Assembly: GCA_019418625.1 (NCBI GenBank)
Contig: DYBL01000060.1
Coordinates: 1 to 20,877 of the forward strand
Length of the DNA stretch: 20,877 bases
Direction: 5' to 3'
Origin: Clostridiales bacterium
GTDB taxonomy: Bacteria > Bacillota > Clostridia > Oscillospirales > Oscillospiraceae
In this document: in pieces, positions 1-8,997 of the stretch
Numbering within the stretch: the stretch's first letter is position 1
How the letters are laid out: the number at the start of each line of letters is the position of its first letter
The notes under the pieces: generated by a model
What the model saw: only the letters and a program-made list of their open reading frames with translations
Told to the model about the DNA's origin: nothing
Database searches by the model: none
Position numbers and translations under genes: made by a program

Positions 1-960
1 GGTATCGGCGGCGTAGAGCTCGTCCCCGTCCCGGTCGGCAAAGGTCTCCTTGACCAGGTGGCGGCGGTTGGAGGTGGCGTAGACGGCGATGTTCCGGGGG
101 CTGCCGCTGACGCTCCCCTCCAAAATGGCCTTCAGGGCGGCGAAGTTGTCGTCATTTGCGGTGAAAGACAGGTCGTCAATGAACAAAATGAACTTCAGGG
201 GATTGCGGCTCAGTTCATCCATCAGGGCCGGGATCTGGTAGAGCTGGTGCTTTTTCACCTCCACCAGGCGAAGCCCATCCGGGGCGAAGGCGTTGGCGAT
301 GGCCTTGACGGTGCTGGATTTGCCGGTGCCGGCGTCACCGTAAAGGAGCACGTTGGCGGCACCCGCCCCGGAGAGCAATGCCCGGGTGTTGGAGATCACC
401 TTCTCCCGCTCCCGCTCATAGCCGGGCAGCTGGGCCAGGGTCTGGTTGTCCGGGCAGCGCACGGGCACCAGGGTCCCGTCCGAGACGGTGAACACATGGT
501 ACTTGGCAAACATACCGTAGCCCCACTGCCCTGCCTGGGCGGCCCGGGTCTCATAGGCGGCGGCAAAGTCCCTGCGGCTTGCCTCCCAGGGGGTCAGGAA
601 CTGCCCCGCCTCCTCCGCGCCTGCCATGGCCAGCAGCCGGGAAAGGGTCAGCGTCCCCAGCTCCGTGAGAAAGTCCAGCTCCCGGACGAGGCAGGCGCGA
701 AGGGCGGGCTGGGCAGGGATGGGCGAGCGGCGCCGGACACAGAGGTTCTCGTCCTCCAGCACCGTCTCCATAAGATACTCCGTCCAGTCGCAGGTGTGGG
801 CGAACAGGGCCGCCTCGAAGTCTGCCAGGGCGCCCACGGCCCCCTCTCCTCTCTCCAGCGCCCCCAGCGCCGTGCGCAGCCGCGCCAGGACGGCGTCGTC
901 CAGAACAGCGCGGAAAATGACCAGACTGTCCAGACGGTTGGATAGCTCCCGGATATTCAT
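1..960 (-). CDS. DUF815 family ATP-binding protein (AAA-type), C-terminal part missing
   Basis: The reading frame is open on the minus strand from ATG at 960 to the window edge, about 320 residues. A GAGGAG ribosome binding site lies about 9 nt upstream. A Walker A motif GDAGTGKS is at residues 208-215 and a Walker B-like FILFIDD at 257-263, followed by a stretch reading ATSNRRHLVKE (sensor-like). This order, with a long helical N-terminal region of about 190 residues before the P-loop, matches the DUF815 family of predicted AAA+ ATPases common in Clostridia. The cellular role of the family is not established, so I give no specific function. Family members usually exceed 400 residues, so about a quarter is probably outside the window. 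It is divergent from the ilv operon and has its own promoter. Confidence 0.85.
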   Translation of the reverse strand, partial: MNIRELSNRLDSLVIFRAVLDDAVLARLRTALGALERGEGAVGALADFEAALFAHTCDWTEYLMETVLEDENLCVRRRSPIPAQPALRACLVRELDFLTELGTLTLSRLLAMAGAEEAGQFLTPWEASRRDFAAAYETRAAQAGQWGYGMFAKYHVFTVSDGTLVPVRCPDNQTLAQLPGYEREREKVISNTRALLSGAGAANVLLYGDAGTGKSSTVKAIANAFAPDGLRLVEVKKHQLYQIPALMDELSRNPLKFILFIDDLSFTANDDNFAALKAILEGSVSGSPRNIAVYATSNRRHLVKETFADRDGDELYAADT

Positions 961-1019
961 ACACTGTGCTCCTCTCATTTGTGGCTGTGCCGCCACAGCG
1001 ACGATAAAAGTTGCGTTTT

Positions 1020-1048
1020 ACTATACACGCTTTTTTGGCTGTCCGCAA
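1020..1048 (-). promoter_or_regulatory. Sigma-A-type promoter for the DUF815 gene
   Basis: On the minus strand, TTGCGG (1048-1043) and TATAGT (1025-1020) are separated by exactly 17 bp. The predicted start site leaves a leader of about 50 nt before the ATG at 960. The leader contains an inverted repeat TGTGGC/GCCACA at about 980-997, of unknown role. Confidence 0.6.
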
Positions 1049-1073
1049 TAGGCGGATAAATGAAAATTCCCTG

Positions 1074-1102
1074 TTGACAATTGAGGAAATTTACGGTATA
1101 GT
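1074..1102 (+). promoter_or_regulatory. Sigma-A promoter of the ilv operon
   Basis: A perfect -35 box TTGACA (1074-1079), a 17-bp spacer and a -10 box TATAGT (1097-1102). Transcription should start near 1109, just before the T-box leader. Confidence 0.85.
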
Positions 1103-1108
1103 AACCAA

Positions 1109-1378
1109 CAACAAAATTCCAAATGCGTTGACGAGAACAAGTAGCGTCTCCTTTCCGCTTTCAGAGAGCTGTCGTGTGGTGCGAGACAGTAAGTATCGGG
1201 AGCCGTGAAATCATCTCCGAGCAGTCTGCTGAAGGTAAGTAGGTCGGACCGGGTGTACCCGTTATCGTACAGGGAGTTGTTGGACTTCCGTGAGTGGGTG
1301 CGATCACGCGTCAAGAAGAGTGGTACCGCAGAGAGCTTTTAAGCCTTTGTCTCTTACAGAAGAGACAAAGGCTTTTTA
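1109..1378 (+). promoter_or_regulatory. T-box leader (tRNA-sensing riboswitch), isoleucine specifier
   Basis: The leader has the Stem I features AAGTAG on the 5' side (about 1140), the AGAGAG distal bulge, and a GGTGCGAG-like distal loop (1176-1183). The Stem III region is near 1249-1263. The nearly invariant T-box AAGAGTGGTACCGC is at 1316-1329, with TGGT (1321-1324) to pair with the tRNA acceptor end. The specifier is ATC at 1210-1212, preceded by GTGAA and followed by a purine. GAGA on the 5' strand pairs with TCTC (1214-1217) to close the loop below it. ATC is an isoleucine codon and fits the operon. A 13-bp perfect hairpin (1342-1354 with 1361-1373) plus a T-run forms the terminator. Uncharged tRNA-Ile should stabilise the antiterminator and switch on ilvBNCD. 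Confidence 0.93.
1342..1377 (+). terminator. Regulated intrinsic terminator of the ilv T-box
   Basis: 13-bp perfect stem AGCCTTTGTCTCT with its complement, a 6-nt loop and TTTTT. Its 5' arm lies immediately downstream of the T-box sequence, as expected for a terminator competing with the antiterminator. Confidence 0.9.
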
Positions 1379-1403
1379 TTTTTCCAGTGGGACGGAGGGG
1401 CAT

Positions 1404-3068
1404 ATGAAACTGACAGGTGCGCAGATCTTTGTGGAGACGCTGGCGGAGCAGGGCGTGGAGCTGCTGTTCGGCTACCCCGGCGGCACGGTTCTGAATCTGT
1501 TCGACGCGCTGTATGAAAGCGCCGGGCGTGTGAAGTGGGTGCTGACAGCCGACGAGTGCGGCGCGGCCCACGCGGCTGACGGCTATGCCCGCGCCACCGG
1601 CCGCACCGGCGTGGTGCTGGCCACCAGCGGCCCCGGCGCCACCAACCTGGTGACGGGCCTGGCCACGGCCCATATGGACTCCGTCCCCATGGTGGCCTTC
1701 ACCGGCAACGTGTCCACCGGCGTGCTGGGGCTGGACGGGTTTCAGGAGGCCTACATCGAGGGCATCGCCATGCCGGTGACCAAGCACTCGGTCACCGTGC
1801 GGCGGGTGGAGGACCTGGCGGACACCATCCGCGCCGCCTTCCGCATCGCCCGGAGCGGCCGCAAGGGCCCGGTGCTGGTGGACATCCCCAAGGACCTGAC
1901 CGCCGAGACCTGTGAGTTCACGCCCCGGCGCCCCGTCCGGGAGGAAACGCCGGCGGAGCCGGAGCGGATGGCTCTGGAGCAGGCGGCAGCCGTTCTCAAC
2001 GAGGCCAAACGGCCCCTGGTGTACTTCGGCGGCGGCGTCATCTCCGCGGGAGCGGCGCCCCTTTTGCGGCGGCTGGTGGACGAGGCGAACCTCCCCGCCG
2101 TCCACACCCTCATGGCTGCCGGCGTACTGCGGTGGGACGACCCCATGAATCTCGGTATGCTGGGCATGCACGGCCGGTACAGCGCCAACCGGGCCGTGGA
2201 GGAGGCGGACGCGCTCCTTTGTGTGGGGGCCCGGTTTTCCGACCGGGTGGCCCTCCGGCCCGAGGGCTTCGCCCGCCGGGCCAAGGTGGTGCAGATCGAC
2301 ATCGACGAAAGCGAGATCGGCAAGAACGTGGCGGCGGACGTGGCAGTGCCCGCAGACGCGGCGGCGGCCCTGAAGGCCCTCCTCCCCCTGCTCCGTCCCA
2401 CGGACCGGACGGCATGGATGGAAGATCTCCGCTCCTGGCAGGCCAAGGACTACCGGCCCCGGACAGACGAGGGCTATCTCCAGCCCCACCGGATCCTGGA
2501 GGACATCTGCTCCATGGCGGGAGAGGACGCGGTGTACGTCACGGACGTGGGCCAGCACCAGATGTGGTCGGCCCAGTACCTGCGCCATACGGCCCCCCGG
2601 CAGTTCCTCACCAGCGGCGGCCTTGGCACCATGGGCTTTGGCTACGGCGCCGCCATCGGAGCCCAGCTGGCCCTGGGGCGGCAGCGGCGGGTGGTGATGC
2701 TCACCGGCGACGGCAGCTTCCACATGAACCTCAACGAGGCCTGCACCGCCGTCAGCTACGGCTTGCCCATCATCACGGTCATCTTCAACAATCAGGTGCT
2801 GGGCATGGTCCGCCAGTGGCAGACGCTGTTTTACGATCACCGGTACGCCGCCACGGACCCCTGCCGGGCCACGGACTTTGTGAAGGTGGCGGAGGGCTTC
2901 GGCCTCAAGGGCTGGCGGTGCGAGACGCCGGAGCAGTTCCGACAGGCGTTTGAAAAAGCATTGCACGAAGACGGCCCCGTTTGGATCGACTGCGCCATCG
3001 GCAAGGACGAGGTGGTGCTGCCCATGATCCCCGGCGGAGGCGGCCTGGAAGATATCATCATGACATGA
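1404..3068 (+). CDS. ilvB: Acetolactate synthase (acetohydroxyacid synthase) large, catalytic subunit
   Basis: Predicted product of 554 residues, typical for the family. It condenses two pyruvates to acetolactate (valine/leucine branch) or pyruvate with 2-oxobutyrate to acetohydroxybutyrate (isoleucine branch), using thiamine diphosphate, Mg2+ and FAD. The N-terminal pyrimidine-binding domain shows GYPGGTVLNLFDALY and the catalytic glutamate E51 in ADECGAAH. The C-terminal domain has the ThDP/Mg2+ motif GDG at 435-437 ending in NN at 462-463. I chose ATG 1404 because GGAGGGG lies at 1394-1400 and the protein begins in family style (MKLTGAQIFVETL). The upstream in-frame extension back to 1290 runs through the T-box RNA and is not coding. 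First gene of ilvBNCD, controlled by the isoleucine T-box. The regulatory subunit gene follows after 14 nt. Confidence 0.96.
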   Translation: MKLTGAQIFVETLAEQGVELLFGYPGGTVLNLFDALYESAGRVKWVLTADECGAAHAADGYARATGRTGVVLATSGPGATNLVTGLATAHMDSVPMVAFTGNVSTGVLGLDGFQEAYIEGIAMPVTKHSVTVRRVEDLADTIRAAFRIARSGRKGPVLVDIPKDLTAETCEFTPRRPVREETPAEPERMALEQAAAVLNEAKRPLVYFGGGVISAGAAPLLRRLVDEANLPAVHTLMAAGVLRWDDPMNLGMLGMHGRYSANRAVEEADALLCVGARFSDRVALRPEGFARRAKVVQIDIDESEIGKNVAADVAVPADAAAALKALLPLLRPTDRTAWMEDLRSWQAKDYRPRTDEGYLQPHRILEDICSMAGEDAVYVTDVGQHQMWSAQYLRHTAPRQFLTSGGLGTMGFGYGAAIGAQLALGRQRRVVMLTGDGSFHMNLNEACTAVSYGLPIITVIFNNQVLGMVRQWQTLFYDHRYAATDPCRATDFVKVAEGFGLKGWRCETPEQFRQAFEKALHEDGPVWIDCAIGKDEVVLPMIPGGGGLEDIIMT

Positions 3069-3082
3069 AAGGAGTTACGGTT

Positions 3083-3562
3083 ATGAAGCAGACGAACGTT
3101 GTCACCATGCTGACGGAAAATCCCAATGGGGTGCTGGGCCGCATTATTGCCCTCTTTGGCCGCCACGGCGTGGCCATCGACAGCCTGAGCGTCTCCGCCA
3201 CGGCGGAGCAGGGCGTCAGCCGCATCACCGTGACTACCGGCTGTGCCCGCAGTCTCACCCAGCTGGCCCTTCAGGCCCGGCGTCTGGTGGATATCCGCCA
3301 GGTGACGCTGCTGGAGGGCGGCGCGCGGCGGGAGGTGCTGGAGGTGAAGCTCCAGCGCGCCGGCGAGGGACTGGACGCCCTGGCCCGCCGCTACGGCGCC
3401 GCCGTGCTCACCGCCGCGGACGGCTGCCCGGTGCTGGAGTGCGCCGATACGCCTGCCGTGCTGGACGCGCTGCTGGCGGAGCTGGAGGCCTACCGCGTGG
3501 CGGAGCTGAGCCGCACGGTGGTGGCGGCTCCCGCTCTGCGGCCCGCGGCTGCCTGGGGCTGA
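3083..3562 (+). CDS. ilvN: Acetolactate synthase small, regulatory subunit
   Basis: Predicted 159 residues, the usual length for the short bacterial form. The N-terminal ACT domain (about residues 3-75) shows the expected NPNGVLGRIIALFGRHG and SLSVSATAEQGVSRITV segments. This domain binds valine in characterised enzymes and confers feedback inhibition on IlvB. A second half (about 80-155) corresponds to the C-terminal ferredoxin-like domain. I chose ATG 3083 because AAGGAG at 3069-3074 is 8 nt upstream; the in-frame ATG 3065 precedes that site. It follows ilvB by 14 nt, so the two subunits are almost certainly co-translated. The symbol ilvH would serve equally; the sequence does not separate isozymes. 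Confidence 0.95.
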   Translation: MKQTNVVTMLTENPNGVLGRIIALFGRHGVAIDSLSVSATAEQGVSRITVTTGCARSLTQLALQARRLVDIRQVTLLEGGARREVLEVKLQRAGEGLDALARRYGAAVLTAADGCPVLECADTPAVLDALLAELEAYRVAELSRTVVAAPALRPAAAWG

Positions 3563-3647
3563 GGATTTCCCCGCGTTTTCCGCGTTTCAAATAACACACC
3601 AACAGAAAAACCAAGAAACAGCCAAGAAGAAAAGGAGAAATGAAGCC

Positions 3648-4667
<1,020 letters not shown>

Positions 4668-4681
4668 GCGGAGGCAGAACG

Positions 4682-6340
4682 ATGCGAAGCGACAATGTGA
4701 AAAAGGGCAGCGAGCGCGCCCCCAACCGAAGCCTCTTCTACGCCCTGGGCTACACCCCCGAGGAGCTGGAGCGGCCCCTCATCGGCGTGGTCTCGGCTTA
4801 CAGCGAGATCGTCCCCGGCCACATGCACCTGGATAAGCTCGCCCAGGCGGTGAAGTCCGGCGTGGAGATGGCCGGCGGAACCCCCATCCTCATCCCCGCC
4901 ATCGGCGTGTGCGACGGCATCGCCATGGGCCATGTGGGCATGAAGTACTCCCTGGCCAGCCGGGAGCTCATCTGCGACAGCGTGGAGACCATGCTCATGG
5001 CCCACCAGCTGGACGGCCTGGTGCTGGTGCCCAACTGCGACAAGATCGTGCCGGGCATGGTCATGGCCGCCGTGCGCATGGACGTGCCGGCGGTGGTCTG
5101 CTCCGGCGGGCCCATGCTCTCGGGCACCTACGGCGGCGAGTCCGTGAGCCTTTCCAAGATGTTTGAGGCGGTGGGCGCCTACAAGGCCGGGCACATCACC
5201 GATGCCCAGCTGGAGGACTGCACGGAAAACTGCTGCCCCAGCTGCGGCAGCTGCTCGGGCATGTACACCGCCAACTCCATGAACTGCCTGTGCGAGGCCA
5301 TCGGACTGGCCCTGCCGGGCAACGGCACCATCCCCGCCCCCTACTCCAAGCGTCTCCAGCTGGGCAAGCGCGCCGGCATGGCCATCATGGACCTGGTGCG
5401 CCGGGGCGTCACCGCCCGCCAGATCGTCACGGAGCGCTCCATCCGCAACGCCCTCACCTGCGACATGGCCCTGGGCTGCTCCACCAACACGGTGCTGCAC
5501 CTGCTGGCCATCGCCTACGAGGCCGGCGTGCCGCTGGACCTGAAGCTCTTCAACGAGATCTCCGCCGCCACGCCCAACCTCTGCCACCTGGCTCCGGCGG
5601 GCCCTACCCACATGTCCGACCTGTACGCCGCCGGCGGCATCGCCGCCGTCCAGGCGGAGCTTGCCAAGGCGGGACTTCTGGACCTGGACGTGATGACCGT
5701 CACCGGCAAGACCCTGGGCGAGAACATCCAGGGCGCCCGGAACCTGGACACCAACGCCATCCGGCCCATCGATGATCCCTTCAGCCCCACCGGCGGCCTC
5801 CAGATCCTCTGGGGCAACCTGGCACCCGACGGCTGCGTGGTCAAGCGCAGCGCCGTGGCGGAGGAGATGCTGCGCCACACGGGCCCGGCCCGGGTGTTCG
5901 ACGGCGAGGAGGACGCCATCGCCGCCATCTACGCAGGCAAGATCGTGCCCGGCGACGTGGTGGTCATCCGCTATGAGGGCCCCAGCGGCGGCCCGGGCAT
6001 GCGGGAGATGCTCAACCCCACCTCGGCCCTGGCCGGCATGGGGCTGGACAAGACCGTGGCCCTCATCACCGACGGCCGCTTCTCCGGCGCCTCCCGGGGC
6101 GCCTCCATCGGCCATGTGAGCCCCGAGGCGGCGGCGGGCGGCCCCATCTGCCTGGTGCAGGAGGGGGACTCCATCACCATCGACATCCCCGCCGCCTCCA
6201 TCACGCTGGAGGTATCGGAGGAGGAGCTCTCCCGCCGCCGGGCGGCGTGGACGGCTCCGGAGCCCAAGGTGAAGACCGGCTGGCTCAGCCGCTATGCCCG
6301 CATGGTCTCCAGCGCCGATCTGGGCGCGGTCATGCGCTGA
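4682..6340 (+). CDS. ilvD: Dihydroxy-acid dehydratase
   Basis: Predicted 552 residues, full length for the family. It dehydrates dihydroxyisovalerate and dihydroxymethylvalerate to the 2-oxo acids, using an Fe-S cluster and Mg2+. Visible motifs are the GVCDGIAMGHVGM segment, LVPNCDK with cluster cysteine C119, and the cysteine-rich CCPSCGSCSGMYTANSMN (C184, C185, C188, C191). Later come GRFSGASRGASIGHVSPEAA and the C-terminal PEPKVKTGWLSRYARMV. A GGAGG box at 4671-4675 sits 6 nt before ATG 4682. It is the last gene of the operon and is followed directly by a strong terminator. No transaminase (ilvE) or leu genes are in the window, so the pathway is completed elsewhere. Confidence 0.97.
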   Translation: MRSDNVKKGSERAPNRSLFYALGYTPEELERPLIGVVSAYSEIVPGHMHLDKLAQAVKSGVEMAGGTPILIPAIGVCDGIAMGHVGMKYSLASRELICDSVETMLMAHQLDGLVLVPNCDKIVPGMVMAAVRMDVPAVVCSGGPMLSGTYGGESVSLSKMFEAVGAYKAGHITDAQLEDCTENCCPSCGSCSGMYTANSMNCLCEAIGLALPGNGTIPAPYSKRLQLGKRAGMAIMDLVRRGVTARQIVTERSIRNALTCDMALGCSTNTVLHLLAIAYEAGVPLDLKLFNEISAATPNLCHLAPAGPTHMSDLYAAGGIAAVQAELAKAGLLDLDVMTVTGKTLGENIQGARNLDTNAIRPIDDPFSPTGGLQILWGNLAPDGCVVKRSAVAEEMLRHTGPARVFDGEEDAIAAIYAGKIVPGDVVVIRYEGPSGGPGMREMLNPTSALAGMGLDKTVALITDGRFSGASRGASIGHVSPEAAAGGPICLVQEGDSITIDIPAASITLEVSEEELSRRRAAWTAPEPKVKTGWLSRYARMVSSADLGAVMR

Positions 6341-6344
6341 CAAG

Positions 6345-6377
6345 AAAAAAGAGACGGGATCTTCCCGTCTCTTTTTT
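6345..6377. terminator. Bidirectional intrinsic terminator between ilvD and spoIIP
   Basis: A 9-bp perfect GC-rich stem (6351-6359 with 6363-6371) is flanked by six A on one side and six T on the other. It can end transcription from both directions and sits between the two convergent stop codons. Confidence 0.9.
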
Positions 6378-6380
6378 CGC

Positions 6381-7538
6381 CTATTTGCTCCGCCCCTCCA
6401 GAAGCTCCACCATGCCCTGGGCCAGCAGCGTGCCCGCAAGATGGGCCTCCTCCGGGGAGTTGCCCGCGGCGCCCACCTCCACCAGAAGGGACCCGGTGGT
6501 GGCGTGCTGGTTGTAGCGGGAGTTTCGCAGCAGGATGGGCCGCATAAGGGTGGGATAGTCCTGGAGCAGCTGGTTTTGCAGGGCCACCGCCAGCTTCAGG
6601 TTCTCCATCCAGTCCGGGTGGCTCAATCCGCTTCCGTCGCTGCCCACCACCAGCGTCATCTGGGCGGAGGTCTGGCCATCGATATCGGAGACCACCTTGT
6701 ACTGGTTGCCCGCGCTGTCCTCGATGGCGTCCCGGTGCACGTCCAGGATAAAGCGGATGGTGGGGTACTGGGCAAGGTAGCTCTCGATGGCCGCAAGGGA
6801 GCGGTCGTAGGCCCCGGAGTAGGCCGGGTAGTCGTAGAGGGTCCGGTCGTGGAGGACGCTGATGCCCGCGGCGGAAAACACCTCCGCCATGGCGTCGCCC
6901 ACGGCCACCACATTGTAGCGGCTGTCGGTGGTGCGGTGGTCGCCGGACCAGACCACGTCCACGTCCCCGGCGGGGGTGTAGGACTCGCTGCCGTGGGTGT
7001 GGACGATGAGGATCTGGGGCCCCTCCCCCGTCAGCTCCGCGTCAAACAGCTCCCCCAGCTCCGTGACGGAGAGGGTGTGGTCCGTGCTGTTGGTGATGTA
7101 GGCCCGTCCGCAGACGGTGTAGCCGCTGGGGTCCGTGGGTACCAGGGTCCGGGCCTCCACGCCGTTGTCCGGGGCGCCCGGCGCCGCCAGGGGCGTCTCC
7201 TCCACCGGCTCGGTGACGATGTCTTCCTCGTCGGGGTTGTCCTCGGCGGGGGTCTCCCCCTGGCGCTTTTGCCACAGCTCCGCCACATCCGCCCGGGCGG
7301 ACAGCAGCAGCGGCGACTGGGAAATGGTCAGCACCGCCGCCGCGGACAGCGTGTCCGCCGTCCAAAGGTCCCCCAGCTCCCAGCGCACCGCCCCCAGAGG
7401 CGAGGACCGGGCCAGGGCCTTTGCCGCGCCTACGGCAGTGTCGCTTCCGGCGGTGACGGCGGTCAGATACAGCGTGCCTGCGGCCAGCGTCAGGGCTTCC
7501 AGCCGGCGCAGTGCGTTTTTCAGCGATGGCCTTTTCAT
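6381..7538 (-). CDS. spoIIP: Stage II sporulation protein P (SpoIIP), cell-wall hydrolase for engulfment
   Basis: Predicted 385 residues. SpoIIP is the amidase/endopeptidase that works with SpoIID and SpoIIM to thin septal peptidoglycan and drive engulfment of the forespore. The N-terminus is basic with one membrane segment (about residues 12-30), consistent with membrane anchoring and an extracytoplasmic catalytic domain. A low-complexity acidic/proline linker covers about 95-130. The catalytic domain shows ILIVHTHGSESYTP with H180, H182 and E185, then DVHRDA, and a C-terminal EVGAAGNSPEEA with E354; these are the expected metal or catalytic positions. ATG 7538 is chosen for the GGAGGTGAG site upstream; the open frame upstream of it overlaps thiM in another frame. 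It is monocistronic, sitting between the ilv and thi clusters. A candidate sigma-E promoter lies upstream. Confidence 0.93.
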   Translation of the reverse strand: MKRPSLKNALRRLEALTLAAGTLYLTAVTAGSDTAVGAAKALARSSPLGAVRWELGDLWTADTLSAAAVLTISQSPLLLSARADVAELWQKRQGETPAEDNPDEEDIVTEPVEETPLAAPGAPDNGVEARTLVPTDPSGYTVCGRAYITNSTDHTLSVTELGELFDAELTGEGPQILIVHTHGSESYTPAGDVDVVWSGDHRTTDSRYNVVAVGDAMAEVFSAAGISVLHDRTLYDYPAYSGAYDRSLAAIESYLAQYPTIRFILDVHRDAIEDSAGNQYKVVSDIDGQTSAQMTLVVGSDGSGLSHPDWMENLKLAVALQNQLLQDYPTLMRPILLRNSRYNQHATTGSLLVEVGAAGNSPEEAHLAGTLLAQGMVELLEGRSK

Positions 7539-7557
7539 GGCCTCACCTCCCGGGACA

Positions 7558-7586
7558 ACCTTATGCCCCGCCGGGGGCGGATATGA
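7558..7586 (-). promoter_or_regulatory. Candidate sigma-E (mother-cell) promoter of spoIIP
   Basis: Minus strand TCATATC (7586-7580), 14 bp, then CATAAGGT (7565-7558). This resembles the Bacillus sigma-E consensus (KMATATT, 14-15 bp, CATACANT). Known spoIIP genes belong to the sigma-E regulon. The -10 matches at CATA and the final T only, so this is tentative. Confidence 0.45.
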
Positions 7587-7588
7587 CA

Positions 7589-7622
7589 AAAACGAGGACT
7601 GCCTTTTGACAGTCCTCGTTTT
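7589..7622 (-). terminator. Intrinsic terminator of the thiW-thiM transcript
   Basis: Stem AAAACGAGGACTG paired with its complement (7589-7601 with 7610-7622), which ends in TTTT on the minus strand. It begins 11 nt after the thiM stop. Confidence 0.88.
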
Positions 7623-7633
7623 ACGGATGAATT

Positions 7634-8443
7634 TTATAATTCCAGCGGTTCCACTGCGGACATGCCCTCTGCTTCTTCGGCGGTGAGGGTACCGGCGGCG
7701 TCCAGCAGGGCCATGTGGAAGTGGCCGGGGCCCAGGGCTGCGGCGGACGCTTCCGCCCGGTGCGAGCAGGCCTTCCAGAAAGCGGCGGCGGTCACGGCCG
7801 CCTTTGCCGCGTCCTCCTCCGCGGCGCAGAAAGCGCCGCACAGGGCCGAGAGCATGCACCCGGCGCCGGTGATGCGGGCCATGGAATCGCTGCCGCCCCG
7901 GATGCGCCAGGCCCGGACGCCGTCGGTGACGATGTCGGCCGCCCCGGTGAGCAGCACGGTGGTATGGAACTTCCGGGCCAGGGCCGCGGCGCAGGCAAGA
8001 TGCTCTTTTTCCTCGGCGTCGGCGCTGTCCACGCCCCGCTCCCGGCTCTTTCGGTGCAGCAGGGCCTGTGCCTCCCCCAGGTTCACCCGCACCAGCGTGG
8101 GGGTGAACGCCTCCAGCAGCGACTCCGCCCCTGCAAGGCGGAAGGCGGAGGCGCCCACGCCCACCGGGTCCAGCACCACCGGCTGGTGGTCCGCCGCGGC
8201 CAGCTGACCGCACAGGCGGCAAAGGTCCCAGCGATGCGGGCCCTCCGGCGTGCCGGTGTTGAGGACGGTGGCGTCGCACCCGGCGGTGATCTCAGCCATC
8301 TCCTCCACGGCCTGGGCCATGATGGGGCTGGCGCCGGCGGCAAGCAGCACGTTGGCGCAGTCGTTGGCGGTGACGATGTTGGATACGCAGTGCACCAGGG
8401 GACGACGGCGGCGCAGGGCGTCCAGGGGGGAGAGAATGGACAT
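7634..8443 (-). CDS. thiM: Hydroxyethylthiazole kinase
   Basis: Predicted 269 residues, normal for ThiM. It phosphorylates 4-methyl-5-(2-hydroxyethyl)thiazole to the phosphate used by ThiE, a salvage reaction. Family features are the N-terminal PLVHCVSNIVTANDCANVLLAAGASPIM region, the VVLDPVGVGAS motif (89-99), the NLGEA segment (121-125) and the ATP-site motif ITGAGCMLSA with catalytic-loop C196. AAGGAG just upstream of ATG 8443 supports the start. It follows thiW by 35 nt on the same strand, so uptake and phosphorylation of thiazole are paired in one riboswitch-controlled transcript. Confidence 0.95.
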   Translation of the reverse strand: MSILSPLDALRRRRPLVHCVSNIVTANDCANVLLAAGASPIMAQAVEEMAEITAGCDATVLNTGTPEGPHRWDLCRLCGQLAAADHQPVVLDPVGVGASAFRLAGAESLLEAFTPTLVRVNLGEAQALLHRKSRERGVDSADAEEKEHLACAAALARKFHTTVLLTGAADIVTDGVRAWRIRGGSDSMARITGAGCMLSALCGAFCAAEEDAAKAAVTAAAFWKACSHRAEASAAALGPGHFHMALLDAAGTLTAEEAEGMSAVEPLEL

Positions 8444-8478
8444 GGGGGCTCCTTCTTTCAAACGGTCAGAAAACGCTT

Positions 8479-8997
8479 TTAGTGCTCCAGGGCGGACTGC
8501 ATGGACTTGAGGGCGCCGCTGGACTTCAGGGCCAGCACCAGAGCGCCGGCGATGAGGCTGCCGCCCACGGTGGACACCAGGAACGGCACCACATAGGCGG
8601 TGTAGCCGATGGTGCCGGCCACCACGCCCATGAAAGCGATGGCGATGGGATAGGACAAAAGGCCGCCGATGATGCCGGTGCCGAACACCTCCGCGCAGAG
8701 GGTGGCGGGGAGGCTTGCGGTCTTTTTGTACATGAGGCCGCACAGCAGGGCGCCGCACATGCTGCCGGGGAAGGCCAGGAGACTGCCAAGGCCCAGGAGG
8801 TTGCGCAGCAGGCTTGCCACAAAGGCCACGCCAAGGCCGTAGCCCGGACCCAGGAACACGGCGCACAGCACGTTCACCATGTGCTGCACGGGGGCGCACT
8901 TGCTGGAAAAGACGGGGAAGGAAAAGGTGCTGCCGGCCACGGCCACGGCGCAGAGCATACCGGCCAGGGCCAGCTTCTTCACATAACTGCGGTTCAT
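8479..8997 (-). CDS. thiW: ECF transporter S component ThiW (predicted thiazole-specific)
   Basis: Predicted 172 residues, very hydrophobic, with about five to six membrane helices. Diagnostic ThiW features include the GSTFSFPVFSSKCAPVQHMVN segment near residues 22-42, the GYGLGVAFVASLLRN segment and LLAFPGSMCGALLCGL. ThiW proteins are predicted to bind hydroxyethylthiazole and to use a shared energising module (EcfA, EcfA', EcfT), which is not in this window. The thiM neighbour and the upstream TPP riboswitch support this substrate. AAAGGAG at 8 nt before ATG 8997 decides the start. Confidence 0.93.
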   Translation of the reverse strand: MNRSYVKKLALAGMLCAVAVAGSTFSFPVFSSKCAPVQHMVNVLCAVFLGPGYGLGVAFVASLLRNLLGLGSLLAFPGSMCGALLCGLMYKKTASLPATLCAEVFGTGIIGGLLSYPIAIAFMGVVAGTIGYTAYVVPFLVSTVGGSLIAGALVLALKSSGALKSMQSALEH

